Positions 45,301 to 54,700 of a stretch of DNA of 64,000 bases are shown piece by piece; the first letter of the stretch is position 1; each line of letters opens with the position of its first letter. Below the pieces are notes generated by a model that was not told the origin of the DNA, searched no databases, and worked only from the letters and a program-made list of their open reading frames with translations. The DNA comes from UBA8108 sp965659285 (GTDB lineage Bacteria; Planctomycetota; UBA8108). The position numbers and the translations under genes were made by a program. The stretch covers positions 25,608 through 89,607 of the forward strand of contig CBFHWB010000001.1 in assembly GCA_965659285.1 (NCBI GenBank), written 5' to 3'.

Positions 45301-46112
45301 GGTCGGTCACACCTGCTGAGATCGTGAATACAGGGGACGTGGTTGTGAGAGTGCGCGGGACTCGCCTCGTACGAAACATCGAGATTTTCTTCAACGACAT
45401 TGAGGCGGAGGTCATCAGCTACCACGGAATCATCGGCGGAGTCAGCGTACGCGTCCCCTTCGATGGAAGCCTTGAAGGTCCGGTGACGGTGCGGGCGCGA
45501 AACCCGGATGCCGATGTCGAATCAGACGACACAGCGGGACTCTTCTCCATATCCCTGCCCGCGCCCCTGGTTACCGGCATCCAGCCCACTACCGGCTCCG
45601 CCGCGGGAGGAGATACGGTCTACCTCAGCGGCGGATTCTTCCTCGAAGGCGCCACAGTGTTCTTCGGCGACCAGGAAGCGCCAATGGTCACCCGCTTCGG
45701 CCCCAACGCCGACAGTACGGTCCTGCTGCAGGTCACGACACCCCCGGGACAAGGAGAAGTCGAGGTGAGAGCCGTAAACACCATCCCGGGCAGATCGGAG
45801 TCCGTTGACAGCGCGACCTTCACCTACGAAAACGCCGCTGGCTATATCAGGGGAGATGTCGATTCAGATGGAGACATCAACCTGACCGACGCGGTGCGGC
45901 TGCTGAACTTCCTGTTCTCCGGAGGCGGTGGGCCGGCCTGCGCCGCGGCGGCCGATACCAACAGGAGCGGCTCTATCGATATGACCGATGCGATCCAGAT
46001 CCTGAACTTCCTGTTCCTCGGAGCTGAAAATTTCCCCGCCCCGTTCCCTGGTTGCGGACAGGATCCCCTGGGCGAACTGCTCGACTGCGACACGACCAGG
46101 AACTGCCAATAG
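42381..46112 (+). CDS. Secreted lamin-tail / discoidin / CotH / IPT-TIG protein with dockerin-like tail
   Basis: A 1243-residue exported protein. Order: signal peptide (1-22, ending PCFAQ), lamin-tail domain (24-115, INEIQASNDS, DWIELLNVS), jelly-roll region (145-430) interrupted by a discoidin/F5-8C-like domain (about 190-334, with WWEVDLQATHDISYIKLWNR and FVRISMP), chitobiase C-terminal-like domain (503-580, EIRYTTNGTPP), CotH kinase-like domain (585-900, LRLHGGAGR, KKAYKAYFR, QNHDWPHNNWY, CWDAEFG), two IPT/TIG domains (972-1149) and a two-repeat dockerin-like module (1154-1243). I start it at the ATG 42381 with AGAGGA eight bases upstream. CotH proteins can phosphorylate protein; a role in extracellular matrix assembly is inferred. 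A paralogue follows. Confidence 0.88.
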   Translation: MSRFVFHCLGLILLLGAEPCFAQIVINEIQASNDSTIDDVDGDSSDWIELLNVSNAPYDIGDHALSDDPDDPRKWVFPSFMIPPGERLIVWCSGKDLRFPTTEQLLANDSTVEVRPTVLDLDHPWRYLTALPESGDPPSGWNQTNFLETRNWQLGIPGFGFGDNDDRTELESGIGAVFLRTNFDVPDLGPGTNVALNGVATQSSQLEDWEAGRAIDGNTDGDGEGGNSVSQTDGENSWWEVDLQATHDISYIKLWNRLDCCSYRLTDFTVTVFNEDRREIYEESFLTDGSGVLGPCFTIDGINAEGSLDGRFVRISMPGRHLSLAEVEIFSLEPNVELEGMVLQINYDDGFVAWLNGTRVLSVNFPENEEPTFNSNSTRSREARRVQRWMVPEWAGLLRPENNLLAVALLNRTHRSNDLSFMPEIGFSDPTFHTNFQLDSDGELLLLTSPGREILDGIEMPVQNEDRSYGRVPDGTGPFSYLFYPTPGDVNDTHTSQDPIASSINFSPPPGFHNGNTAVVLSANIPFDDFEIRYTTNGTPPIISSSLSSGPISIARDTVIRAAGFLDGREVVRSSAGTYFVRRSQPNLPVMSVSMNPADFSNVHNNSGGRGRGSEREAYLEIFNDSGEQAIQTGFGLRLHGGAGRGGDFNTKKAYKAYFRGVYGDTKLRYPLIPDTELEVFDKLVLRSNFNDAIGRNGNGSLLRDQLIRNLHKDMDGHISHGAWYHLFVNAQYRGIYNVVERMDEEFMEDYFPDEGSDWDVMKTGDDVLVGSNQEWNRIRTFLSQNNLSSDDAYNAFGEFVDIENFTSYMIVNIWAQNHDWPHNNWYASRSRSPEGGKWRFFCWDAEFGISLSPGGYSSNTVTHALNGGGRLAEIFRALTNNLGYRRYFNDSVDRYLSGPLSPANTRRHLDQLRQMILPDIQDELSLVRANRNQWDRNISTMYTFLSNRNGPFISHVRSEARLAPPPDPTPGIRSVTPAEIVNTGDVVVRVRGTRLVRNIEIFFNDIEAEVISYHGIIGGVSVRVPFDGSLEGPVTVRARNPDADVESDDTAGLFSISLPAPLVTGIQPTTGSAAGGDTVYLSGGFFLEGATVFFGDQEAPMVTRFGPNADSTVLLQVTTPPGQGEVEVRAVNTIPGRSESVDSATFTYENAAGYIRGDVDSDGDINLTDAVRLLNFLFSGGGGPACAAAADTNRSGSIDMTDAIQILNFLFLGAENFPAPFPGCGQDPLGELLDCDTTRNCQ

Positions 46113-46247
46113 AGCGCGCCTTTCCCGCAACCCGAATAAAGCTTTCGGCTTAGAGCCGCGGCCTCAAATAAGCAGTGTCTCACCAGCCCGCAGACGGTAT
46201 TCTTGGGGGGATCGTAGTATCCACTCATCCTCCCCGAGTCCAGACCC

Positions 46248-49200
46248 ATGCCCCGAACAGCGGCTCTCTATCTTGGAGCCACCCTCCTTCTAAGCCTGCA
46301 GACGGCCTCGGCCCAGATCGTCATCAACGAGATCCAGGCATCGAACAGGGAGACGATCGAGGACGTCGATGGGGACAGCCCGGACTGGGTAGAGCTCCAG
46401 AACGTCTCCGCCGCGCCCTACGATATCGGCGGCCATGGCCTGAGCGATGACTCGACGAACCTCCTGAAATGGATCTTCCCTTCCTACGTCATCGACCCCG
46501 GCGAGCGGCTCCTGGTCTGGTGCTCCGGCAAGGATCTGCAGTTCCCCTCCGAGGAGCAGGTGACCCGGCTCGGCTCAACGATCGAGGTCCGCCCGACAGT
46601 CCTCGGCCTGGAGCAGGAGTGGAGCTACCTGAGCGGGCTGCCGGAGAGTGCAGGTCCCGCCGCCGGATGGAACCAGCCCGGGTTCGACGCCAGCGGCTGG
46701 GAGCGCGGACTGCCGGGCTTCGGCTTCGGAGACGATGACGACCGCACCGAGTTCGAACGAGGCATCGGCGCCCTCTTCCTCAGAACCTCCTTTGACGTCG
46801 ACAATCTGGAAGCCCTGGAGAGCCTGGTTCTCCAGGTCAACTACGATGACGGCTTCGTCGCCTGGCTCAACGGAACCAGGGTCATCTCGATCCACTTCCC
46901 GGAGGACGAGGAGCCGACCTTCGCGAGCAATTCCGCCCGGTCAAGAGAGGCTCGACGGGTACAGCGGTGGATGGTCCCGGAATGGATCGATCTCCTGCGT
47001 CCCCGGGACAACCTGCTGGCCGTCGCGGTGCTCAACAGGACACACAACAGCAACGACATGAGCTTCCTGCCGGAGTTGGGGACTGTAGGACCTACCTTTC
47101 ACACGAACTTCGAGCTGGACTCCGATGGTGAGGTCATTATTTTCTCGAGCCCCGGAGGAGAAATACTCGATGGTCTCGACATGCCGGAGCAGAGCATGGA
47201 CCGGTCCTACGCCCGCGTCCCTGATGGAACGGGAGATTTCGGCTACCTGCTCTACCCGACGCCCGGAACAGCCAATGACACCCACTCCTCGGACCGGATC
47301 CTGCCCTACGAGGTGAGTTTCAGTCCTTCCGGCGGATTCAAGAACGGCGCCCAGAGCGTCACCCTCTCAGCCGACATCCCCTTCGATGATTTCCAGATCA
47401 GGTATACCACCAATGGAACGACTCCCACGCAGACAAGCTCCCTCTACAGCGAGCCGATACAGATCTCCAGGGACAGGGTCATCCGGGCTGCGGGTTTCCT
47501 CGGCGACCAGATAGTCCTCGATCCTGCCTCCGAGAGCTATTTCATCACCAGCAGGGACTTTGTCCTGCCTGCTCTCTCGGTCTCAATGGATCCCGGACAC
47601 TTCCAGGAAGTACACAACAACACCGGCGCAAGAGGACGCGCGGCGGAGCGCGAGGGCTTCCTCGAAATCTTCGAATTGGATGGCAGTCCTGCCCTCAAGA
47701 CCGGCTTCGGCATGCGGCTGCACGGCGGAGCCGGCCGCAACGGGGGCTTCGGCATCAAGAAGGCCTACAAGGCCTATTTCAGAGGCGAGTACGGCGCCAA
47801 GAAGCTGCGCTACCCGATCATCCCCGACACCGACGTCGAGGTCTTCGACAAGCTCGTGCTGCGCTCTAACTTCAACGACGCCTTCCGGACCGGCGGCGGA
47901 GCCTCCTACATTCGCGACCAGGTCCTCCGTGATCTCCACCAGGACATGGGAGCGCTCGTCTCCAATGGCTCCTGGTACAACCTGTTCGTCAACATGCAGT
48001 ACCGCGGGGTCTACAACGTAGTCGAGCGGATGGACAAGGTCTTCTTCGCCTCCTATTTCCCCGAAGATGGAGAGAACTGGGACGTGGTCAAGACCGGGGA
48101 TGACATCCTTGATGGTGACAACGCCGCATGGACAGCGATGCTCAATTTCTTCCGGACCACGAATATGCGGGAGCCCGGCAATCTCGAGCTGGCCGCCGAA
48201 AAGATCGACATCGAAAACTACACGTCCTACATGCTCCTGAACATCTGGGGCCAGAACCATGACTGGCCCCACAACAACTGGTACGCCGCCCGTCCGCGCC
48301 GTGAAGATGGGAAATGGATCTTCCTGAGCTGGGATGCTGAATTCGGCCTCGGCCGTAATCCCGGAGGCTGGTCATCCGACACCTTCAATCACGTGCTGAG
48401 CAGAAACTCGAGCCTCTCGACCATCATGAGCAGTCTCATCAACAGCCCTGACTACGCCCAGTACCTGATCGATGAGCTGGACCGCTACCTTGAAGGTCCG
48501 CTCTCGCCGCAGAATGTCATCACCGAAATTCGGCGGCATAAGAGCGCGATCGAGGGCGACATGATCGAGGACTGCCGACTGAGCGGCCAGTCAATCGGCA
48601 CCTGGAATGCCAACGTGAGAACCCTCGAGGTCTTTGCCCAGCGCCGCGGCCCGGCCATCAGGACAGCCATTCTCAACTCAGCCCGCATCCCGATGCCGCG
48701 GGCGCGCTATACGCGGCCGAATGCGATCGAGCTGGTGGACCCGGTCGAGATCCGGATCTTCGGCACTCGCTTCACCGCCAATACCACCGTCGCCTTCAAC
48801 GACATACCATCTCCCCGGGCGGAGCGGATCTCCAGCCGTGAACTGCTGGCCGTGGTACCGGCCGACATGAGCCTGGAGGGCCAGCCGACGATCACCCTGG
48901 CGGACCCTGTCCAGGGCCGATTCACCTCACGGGAGCTGCTCGAGGTCACCCTCGTCCGCCCCGCGCCGAGAGTCATCCGGCCTGACCTTGGCTCTGAAGG
49001 CGGCGGAGACACCATCACGATCGAGGGGGAAAACTTCACCGAGGGCGCCCGGGTTGAATTTAACGGTGTCCCCTCGCCGCAGGTTGAAGCCGCAGGAGAC
49101 ACCGGGGAAGCTCTCTCCGTGGTAACTCCGCCGGGACAGGGCCTGGTCAAGGTACGTGTCATCAACACCCGGCCGGGAGACCTGCCCTCCGAGAACGAGC

Positions 49201-49502
49201 TCGACTTTATCTACATCCCCTCAGAATCCGAAAGTTTTCTGCGCGGCGACTGCGACGGAGACGGACGCCACAGCATCAGCGATGGAATCTGCATCCTCTC
49301 CTACCTCTTCAGGGGAGTCCAGGTCGACTGCCCCGACAGCGTCGACACCGACGACTCGGGAAGCCTCGGACTCACCGACGCGGTCTACCTGCTCAACTGG
49401 CTCTTCCGCCTCGACCCGGCCCCCGCCGCGCCTTACCCGGACTGCGGCGCCGACCCGACCGGCGACGAGCTGGACTGCCCCGTTGAGGGCTCCTGCGGCT
49501 GA
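46248..49502 (+). CDS. Secreted lamin-tail / CotH / IPT-TIG protein with dockerin-like tail (paralogue)
   Basis: A 1084-residue tandem paralogue of the preceding gene, with the same plan minus the discoidin-like insert: signal peptide (1-22, TASAQ), lamin-tail (24-115), jelly roll (145-280, joined by FDVDNLEALESLVLQVNYDDGF), chitobiase-like (355-432), CotH (440-750, with MRLHGGAGR, NHDWPHNNWY and SWDAEFGLG), IPT/TIG domains (822-990) and dockerin-like module (998-1084: DCDGDGRHSISDG, DTDDSGSLGLTD, CGADPTGDELDC). Many blocks are nearly identical to the first gene, for example SREARRVQRWMVPEW. The ribosome site is weak (CCCCGAG). Probably both come from an ancient duplication. Confidence 0.88.
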   Translation: MPRTAALYLGATLLLSLQTASAQIVINEIQASNRETIEDVDGDSPDWVELQNVSAAPYDIGGHGLSDDSTNLLKWIFPSYVIDPGERLLVWCSGKDLQFPSEEQVTRLGSTIEVRPTVLGLEQEWSYLSGLPESAGPAAGWNQPGFDASGWERGLPGFGFGDDDDRTEFERGIGALFLRTSFDVDNLEALESLVLQVNYDDGFVAWLNGTRVISIHFPEDEEPTFASNSARSREARRVQRWMVPEWIDLLRPRDNLLAVAVLNRTHNSNDMSFLPELGTVGPTFHTNFELDSDGEVIIFSSPGGEILDGLDMPEQSMDRSYARVPDGTGDFGYLLYPTPGTANDTHSSDRILPYEVSFSPSGGFKNGAQSVTLSADIPFDDFQIRYTTNGTTPTQTSSLYSEPIQISRDRVIRAAGFLGDQIVLDPASESYFITSRDFVLPALSVSMDPGHFQEVHNNTGARGRAAEREGFLEIFELDGSPALKTGFGMRLHGGAGRNGGFGIKKAYKAYFRGEYGAKKLRYPIIPDTDVEVFDKLVLRSNFNDAFRTGGGASYIRDQVLRDLHQDMGALVSNGSWYNLFVNMQYRGVYNVVERMDKVFFASYFPEDGENWDVVKTGDDILDGDNAAWTAMLNFFRTTNMREPGNLELAAEKIDIENYTSYMLLNIWGQNHDWPHNNWYAARPRREDGKWIFLSWDAEFGLGRNPGGWSSDTFNHVLSRNSSLSTIMSSLINSPDYAQYLIDELDRYLEGPLSPQNVITEIRRHKSAIEGDMIEDCRLSGQSIGTWNANVRTLEVFAQRRGPAIRTAILNSARIPMPRARYTRPNAIELVDPVEIRIFGTRFTANTTVAFNDIPSPRAERISSRELLAVVPADMSLEGQPTITLADPVQGRFTSRELLEVTLVRPAPRVIRPDLGSEGGGDTITIEGENFTEGARVEFNGVPSPQVEAAGDTGEALSVVTPPGQGLVKVRVINTRPGDLPSENELDFIYIPSESESFLRGDCDGDGRHSISDGICILSYLFRGVQVDCPDSVDTDDSGSLGLTDAVYLLNWLFRLDPAPAAPYPDCGADPTGDELDCPVEGSCG

Positions 49503-49524
49503 GCCCCGCCCCGGGCGACAACTC

Positions 49525-50142
49525 TCAGACCTGCATCTGAAGCAACTCGCCAATCGCATCCCGCACCTGCTCAAGCTCCGTCTCGCTCAGCTCCGGATTG
49601 GCAATCTCATAGGTTCTGTCACTCTCGCGACGCTCCTGGAGCTCGAGCCACTCAAAGTTGTCGCGAATGAAGGTGCCCTTGAGAAGCAGGATCTTCTTGC
49701 GAATCAACAGAAGCGAGAGAACGAAGCGCAGGTCGCGGCGCTGGGATTCACTGGGACCGGGAGGCGCACCCGCTTCCTCTTCTCCAGCCGTCTCCGGCTC
49801 CACCTTTGATTCAGTTTCAGCCTTGCCGCCGAGCCCCCTGAAAAACTCGAGGACCACCAGGGGATCAAAGCGGATCTTGACCGCCTCTCCATCCTGCTCT
49901 TCAGGTCGACGGGTACGCCAGTAGGCGAAGATGCCGGAGCGGTCCACCCTGCCGGAACCCTCGCCGCCCTCCTCCGGCCCGGGATCTTCCGGAACCCAGC
50001 AGGAAACACAATAATTCCTCCGGGCGAACTCCTCCTCCAGGAAGCAGATCGTCGAATAGAATTCTCCACCGGGGGAGAGGTCTCCCCGGCAGGCGCAGCA
50101 TTGATGCTCAGGCGTCGGAAATTGGTAGGCCCTGTCTTTCAT
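49525..50142 (-). CDS. Hypothetical zinc-ribbon-like protein
   Basis: A 205-residue protein of no family I recognise. The N-terminal part has paired cysteines fit for zinc: HQCCACRGDL and, about 25 residues later, NYCVSCWVP. The middle (95-140) is rich in Glu, Pro and Gly. The C-terminal half is helical and basic (RRDLRFVLSLLLIRKKILLLKGTF) and ends in an acidic helix. No signal peptide or membrane segment. It converges on the CotH paralogue. Sequence composition fits the neighbours, so it is probably a real, lineage-specific gene. Confidence 0.7.
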   Translation of the reverse strand: MKDRAYQFPTPEHQCCACRGDLSPGGEFYSTICFLEEEFARRNYCVSCWVPEDPGPEEGGEGSGRVDRSGIFAYWRTRRPEEQDGEAVKIRFDPLVVLEFFRGLGGKAETESKVEPETAGEEEAGAPPGPSESQRRDLRFVLSLLLIRKKILLLKGTFIRDNFEWLELQERRESDRTYEIANPELSETELEQVRDAIGELLQMQV

Positions 50143-50452
50143 TCTTCACTTCCTTTGCGCGGCCTTGAACCAGGAGGCCGCCAAGGCTTCAGTGGCCGGA
50201 GCGGCCTTCGAAGCGCACAGCGCAGATTGTACGGACCCCCGACCGGAAAACAACAGCAATCAAACACTATCGCCGGCCGTGGAACCGGCTCGCGCGCCGA
50301 CTCCGGCGAACACCGCCGGTAAAAGATTTCATGGAATTACGGGACGATCTTTGGTTAGTTCGTCTGGTACGAGAGTCACAGTCGAAGACTGATTCCGGCG
50401 GGGCAAGCGGAGCGCCGCCGCTTTCCCTTCGAGAAAAAGTGAAGAACCCGGC
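50143..50452. other. Divergent intergenic region
   Basis: About 310 bases between the zinc-ribbon protein (minus) and dnaE (plus). It must hold both promoters, but I see no convincing -35/-10 pair. A small CAGTC/GACTG stem with a three-base loop lies near 50379-50391. Nothing else is evident. Confidence 0.4.
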
Positions 50453-53400
50453 ATGCCCAAAGATTTCGTCCATCTCCACGTCCACAGCGACTTCAGCCTC
50501 CTTGATGGAGCGGCCTCAATAAAGAAGCTCGTCGCCAAGGCCAAGAACGACAATATGCACTCGCTGGCCCTGACGGATCACGGCAATATGTTCGGCGCTC
50601 TCCAGTTCTACCGCGAATGCAAAGCTGAAAACATCAAGCCGATCATCGGCATGGAGGCCTATGTCTCGCCGGGGTCGCGCACCGATCGCAAGCGCTCGGA
50701 ATATGGAGCCTATTTCCATTTCCTCCTGCTGGCCAAGGACCTGGAGGGATACCAGAACCTCATGAAGCTCTCCTCTCTCGGCTACCAGGAGGGCTTCTAC
50801 TACAAACCGAGGATCGACAAGGACATCCTGCGGGAGCACTCAAAGGGCCTGGTCGGCTCGAGCGCCTGCCTGTCGAGCCCGGTCAACCGCATGGCTCTGA
50901 TGGGAACCGAAGAACAGCTCCGATCAGAAATCGAGGACTACAACGGCATCTTTGAGCCGGGGTCGTTCTTTCTCGAGATCCAGGACCACGGGCTGAAAGA
51001 ACAGCGGGACATTCTAGAAAAAATTCCGCCCCTGGCGAAGGAATACGGGATCCCGATGATCGCCACCAACGATGTCCACTACCTGACGAAAGAGGACGCC
51101 CGGGCGCAGGAGATCCACCTGTGTATCAACACCGGCAAGACGATGGAGGATGACGACCGGCTGCGCATGCACACGAGCGAATTCTTCTTCCGCAACAAGG
51201 AGGAGATGAGCTGCATCTTCAAGGACTTCCCCGAGGCGATCGAAAACACCGTCATGATCGCGGAGATGTGCAATCTCGAACTGGACTTCAGCAAGACCCA
51301 CCTCCCGCCATTCACCATCGACAAGGATGAAAAAGAGAACGACCCGGAGGCCTATTTCCTTCGGCTCTGCAGGGATGGGTGCCGTGAACGCTACGATGAT
51401 TTTGACAAGAACCAGGAGGCTCTGGACCGGCTCGAGTACGAGGTCGGGATCATCAAGAAGATGGGATTTGTCAGCTACTTCCTCATCACCTGGGACTTTA
51501 TCCGCTACGCCAAAGAGAAGGGCATCCCCGTCGGCCCCGGCAGGGGCTCCGCCGCTGGAAGCATCGTCGCCTATGCCCTGGGCATCACCAACATCGACCC
51601 TCTGCGCTACGACCTCCTGTTTGAACGATTCCTGAATGTCGACCGTATCTCCATGCCTGATATCGATATCGACTTCTGCATGGATGGACGGGAGGAGGTT
51701 ATCAACTACGTCCGTGAGAAATATGGAGAGGAGAGAGTCAGCCAGATCTCCACCTTCGGGACCATGGCGGCCAGGGCGGTCATCAGGGATGTCGGGCGGG
51801 CTCTCAACATACCGCTGCCCGAGGTCGATGCCATCGCCAAGAAGATCCCCGGAGGACCCGGGGTCAAGCTGGGTGAGAGCCTTGCGGCGGACAAGGAGCT
51901 CTCGGCCATGGGGGAAAAGGATCCCCGCATCGCCGAGCTCTTCGAGATAGCCCAGAGACTCGAGGGTCTCAACCGCCACCAGTCCACCCATGCGGCGGGT
52001 GTCGTCATCGGAGACGCCCCGCTCATCGACATGATTCCGCTCTGTAAGAACGGCGATGATATCCTGAGCCAGTGGTCCATGGAGGACCTCGAGAACATCG
52101 GCATGCTGAAGATGGATTTTCTCGGTCTCCGGACCCTTACCATCATCTCCCGCTGCACCAGGGAGATTCTGAAAACCCGCGGCGAGACACTCGAAATCGA
52201 TGACATCCCCCTGGATGATCCGAGCACCTACGAGTTGCTCTGCAAGGGGGAATCGATCGCCGTCTTCCAGCTTGAATCCAAGGGGATGCGGGATCTCCTC
52301 CAGAAACTCAGGCCGGACAGCTTCGAGGACATCATCGCCCTGATTGCCCTGTATCGCCCCGGCCCCATCGAGGGCGGCATGGTTGACGATTATGTCAAGG
52401 TCAAGCATGGCCAGCAGGAGTGGGAGCCCATACATCCTCTGCTTTCGCCCATCCTGGCCGAGACCAACGGTGTCATCCTCTACCAGGAGCAGGTGATGCG
52501 CATCGCCAATGAGCTCGCGGGCTTCAGCCTGAGCGAGGCGGACACCCTCAGGCGAGCGATGGGAAAGAAGAAGATGAAGCTCATGGCCGAATTCTCTGAC
52601 CAGTTCATCGAGGGCGCCCAGAAAAACGAGGTCTCCGTTAAAGGAGCGAAGGAGATCTACGACCTCATCGAAAAGTTCGCGGGCTACGGATTCAACAAAT
52701 CTCACTCCGCCGCTTACGCGGTCCTGAGCTACCAGACAGCCTACCTCAAGGCAAACTACCCGGCTGAATTCATGGCCGCCGTAATGACCTGCGAGATGAA
52801 CAATACCGACAAGATTGTCGAAAATCTCGAGGAGTGCAGACGCATGAACATCGAGTTCAAGGCGCCCGACATCAACACCTCGGAGAAGGAGTTCACGGTT
52901 GTCGACAACAAGATCTGGTATGGCCTGGAGGCCGTCAAGGGACTCGGAGGCAAGGTCGTCGATGGAATCCTCGAGGCGAGGCGCGAGGCCGAGTTCAAGT
53001 CGATCTTTGATCTCTCCGAGCGCATCGCCGGCAACTCCATCAACAAGTCCGCGCTCGAGCAATTAATCAAGAGCGGCGCCTTCGATTGCTTCGAAAAGAA
53101 ACGGGCTCAATTGGTGGAAACCGTCCCGACCGCCCTGAAGCGAGGACAGGAGGCGCGCAAGGACAAGGAGCGCGGGCAGATGACCTTTGGCTTCCTCGCC
53201 GCGTCCGCCCAGGAAGAAGGAGAGACCGACGACTCCTATCCGAACATCGACGAATGGAGTGAAGCAGAGAAGCTCGCCAATGAAAAACAAAGCCTCGGGT
53301 TCTATCTCAGCGGCCACCCTCTTCAGAAATGGTGGCCCATCCTGAAGGGCTACACCACAACCACCGTTGAACAGCACCTTGAGGAAAGCGAGAACTCGAA

Positions 53401-53908
53401 GGTCCGTATTGGAGCGCTGGTGACCAAGCTCGAGAAGAGGGTCATGCGCAGAACAGGGCAGCCCTTCTATATCGCCACAGTGGAAGACATGAAACAGTCG
53501 ATGGAGCTTTTCATCAGCGAAGAGCTGCACGAAAAATATGGAGAGTACCTGGTGGCGGATGCGATCATCCTGGTCACCGGAAAGATCTACAACAGGGCGA
53601 ATGGGAAGAGCCTGCGAGTAGAGCGAATCATACCGATGAAGGATATCCCGAGGCTGCTGACAAACGACCTCAGCATTCGGATTCCCCCTGAAAATGACGA
53701 CAGCGACAAGCTGAAGTACAACCTCAAGAACCTCCTGGGCAGCCACAGGGGAAATTGCCCGGTCTTTCTCGTCCTTTCGAACGGAACGAGCCCCGGCAGG
53801 AAGATTCTTGTCGGTAAGGAGCTCTTCGTCACACCCGACTACGAGCTCTTCGATAGAATCCGGAATCTCTTCGGAGAAAACTGCCTCGTCATCAACAACG
53901 CTGGCTGA
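50453..53908 (+). CDS. dnaE: DNA polymerase III alpha subunit
   Basis: Replicative polymerase, 1151 residues, normal length for DnaE1-type enzymes. The N-terminal PHP domain begins FVHLHVHSDFSLLDGAASI. The polymerase active site includes PVGPGRGSAAGSIVAYALGITNIDPL and the catalytic acidic residues in PDIDIDFCMDGREEVI (near residue 403). Then come the QISTFGTMAARAVIRDVGR and LTRHQSTHAAGVVIG-like (here LNRHQSTHAAGVVIG) motifs, the helix-hairpin-helix region (GFNKSHSAAYAVLSYQTAYLK), an OB-fold (about 985-1060) and a C-terminal domain. The gene is followed within 40 bases by yggS. Confidence 0.97.
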   Translation: MPKDFVHLHVHSDFSLLDGAASIKKLVAKAKNDNMHSLALTDHGNMFGALQFYRECKAENIKPIIGMEAYVSPGSRTDRKRSEYGAYFHFLLLAKDLEGYQNLMKLSSLGYQEGFYYKPRIDKDILREHSKGLVGSSACLSSPVNRMALMGTEEQLRSEIEDYNGIFEPGSFFLEIQDHGLKEQRDILEKIPPLAKEYGIPMIATNDVHYLTKEDARAQEIHLCINTGKTMEDDDRLRMHTSEFFFRNKEEMSCIFKDFPEAIENTVMIAEMCNLELDFSKTHLPPFTIDKDEKENDPEAYFLRLCRDGCRERYDDFDKNQEALDRLEYEVGIIKKMGFVSYFLITWDFIRYAKEKGIPVGPGRGSAAGSIVAYALGITNIDPLRYDLLFERFLNVDRISMPDIDIDFCMDGREEVINYVREKYGEERVSQISTFGTMAARAVIRDVGRALNIPLPEVDAIAKKIPGGPGVKLGESLAADKELSAMGEKDPRIAELFEIAQRLEGLNRHQSTHAAGVVIGDAPLIDMIPLCKNGDDILSQWSMEDLENIGMLKMDFLGLRTLTIISRCTREILKTRGETLEIDDIPLDDPSTYELLCKGESIAVFQLESKGMRDLLQKLRPDSFEDIIALIALYRPGPIEGGMVDDYVKVKHGQQEWEPIHPLLSPILAETNGVILYQEQVMRIANELAGFSLSEADTLRRAMGKKKMKLMAEFSDQFIEGAQKNEVSVKGAKEIYDLIEKFAGYGFNKSHSAAYAVLSYQTAYLKANYPAEFMAAVMTCEMNNTDKIVENLEECRRMNIEFKAPDINTSEKEFTVVDNKIWYGLEAVKGLGGKVVDGILEARREAEFKSIFDLSERIAGNSINKSALEQLIKSGAFDCFEKKRAQLVETVPTALKRGQEARKDKERGQMTFGFLAASAQEEGETDDSYPNIDEWSEAEKLANEKQSLGFYLSGHPLQKWWPILKGYTTTTVEQHLEESENSKVRIGALVTKLEKRVMRRTGQPFYIATVEDMKQSMELFISEELHEKYGEYLVADAIILVTGKIYNRANGKSLRVERIIPMKDIPRLLTNDLSIRIPPENDDSDKLKYNLKNLLGSHRGNCPVFLVLSNGTSPGRKILVGKELFVTPDYELFDRIRNLFGENCLVINNAG

Positions 53909-53946
53909 GGAAGAAACAAGACGGCGGCTTGGAGAAACGCGCCCCC

Positions 53947-54690
53947 ATGGTCAAGAGTCCGCTTTCCATTGAAGACTTCCCCGCCGGATTCGAGAGACGC
54001 CTCGATGTCAACCTCCAGGATTGCAGGGCTCGAATCGCCGCGGCAGCCGTTCGCTCCGGCCGGGCTGCCGAAGACATCACCCTGCTCACGGTGAGCAAGT
54101 ATGTCGACTCAGAAGTCATGCGCGTCCTCTACGACCTGGGAGTCCGGAAATTCGGAGAGAACAGACCGCAGGAGGCTGCCAGGAAAAGCCGGGAGCTGGC
54201 AGATCTCGACGGAGTCGAGATCCACTTCATCGGCCACCTGCAGAGAAACAAGGCTCGATTGACGGTGAAGCATTGCCGATCGGTACACTCCCTTAACTCG
54301 CCTCGGCTCCTCCAAGAGCTCGAGAAACGATTGGAAGGTCTTGAAACAGGTCAGCCGGACATCTTCGTCGAAGTAAACATCTCCGCAGAAGAATCCAAGA
54401 TGGGACTGCCGGCCGAAGAGTTGACCAGCCTCCTTACGGGCATATCGAGCTCACCAAACGTGGCCGCGAGACTGCAGGGTCTGATGACCATCCCTCCGTA
54501 TTCCAGCGAACCGGATGAAACACGCGCCTGCTTCACACAATTGCGAAGGCTTCGTGACCAGCACATCACCTCAGGGTTATTACCCCCTGGGGCGGGACTG
54601 TCGATGGGAATGAGCTCGGACTTCGAGATGGCCATCGAAGAAGGAGCTACCGTGGTGCGAGTCGGAAGCGCGATCTACAGCCAGGATTGA
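53947..54690 (+). CDS. YggS/PROSC family PLP homeostasis protein
   Basis: Binds pyridoxal 5'-phosphate and keeps free PLP and amino-acid levels in balance; not an enzyme in the strict sense. The 247-residue barrel shows the PLP Lys51 in LLTVSKYVD, then FGENRPQEAARK, IHFIGHLQRNKAR, VNISAEESKMGLP, LQGLMTIPP and the phosphate-binding LSMGMSSDFEMAIEEGATVVRVGSAIY. Start set at the ATG 53947 with GGAG upstream; a TTG at 53929 is possible. The neighbour on the 3' side is a DUF167 protein, a pairing often seen in yggS operons. Confidence 0.93.
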   Translation: MVKSPLSIEDFPAGFERRLDVNLQDCRARIAAAAVRSGRAAEDITLLTVSKYVDSEVMRVLYDLGVRKFGENRPQEAARKSRELADLDGVEIHFIGHLQRNKARLTVKHCRSVHSLNSPRLLQELEKRLEGLETGQPDIFVEVNISAEESKMGLPAEELTSLLTGISSSPNVAARLQGLMTIPPYSSEPDETRACFTQLRRLRDQHITSGLLPPGAGLSMGMSSDFEMAIEEGATVVRVGSAIYSQD

Positions 54691-54700
54691 GAAAACCGAG

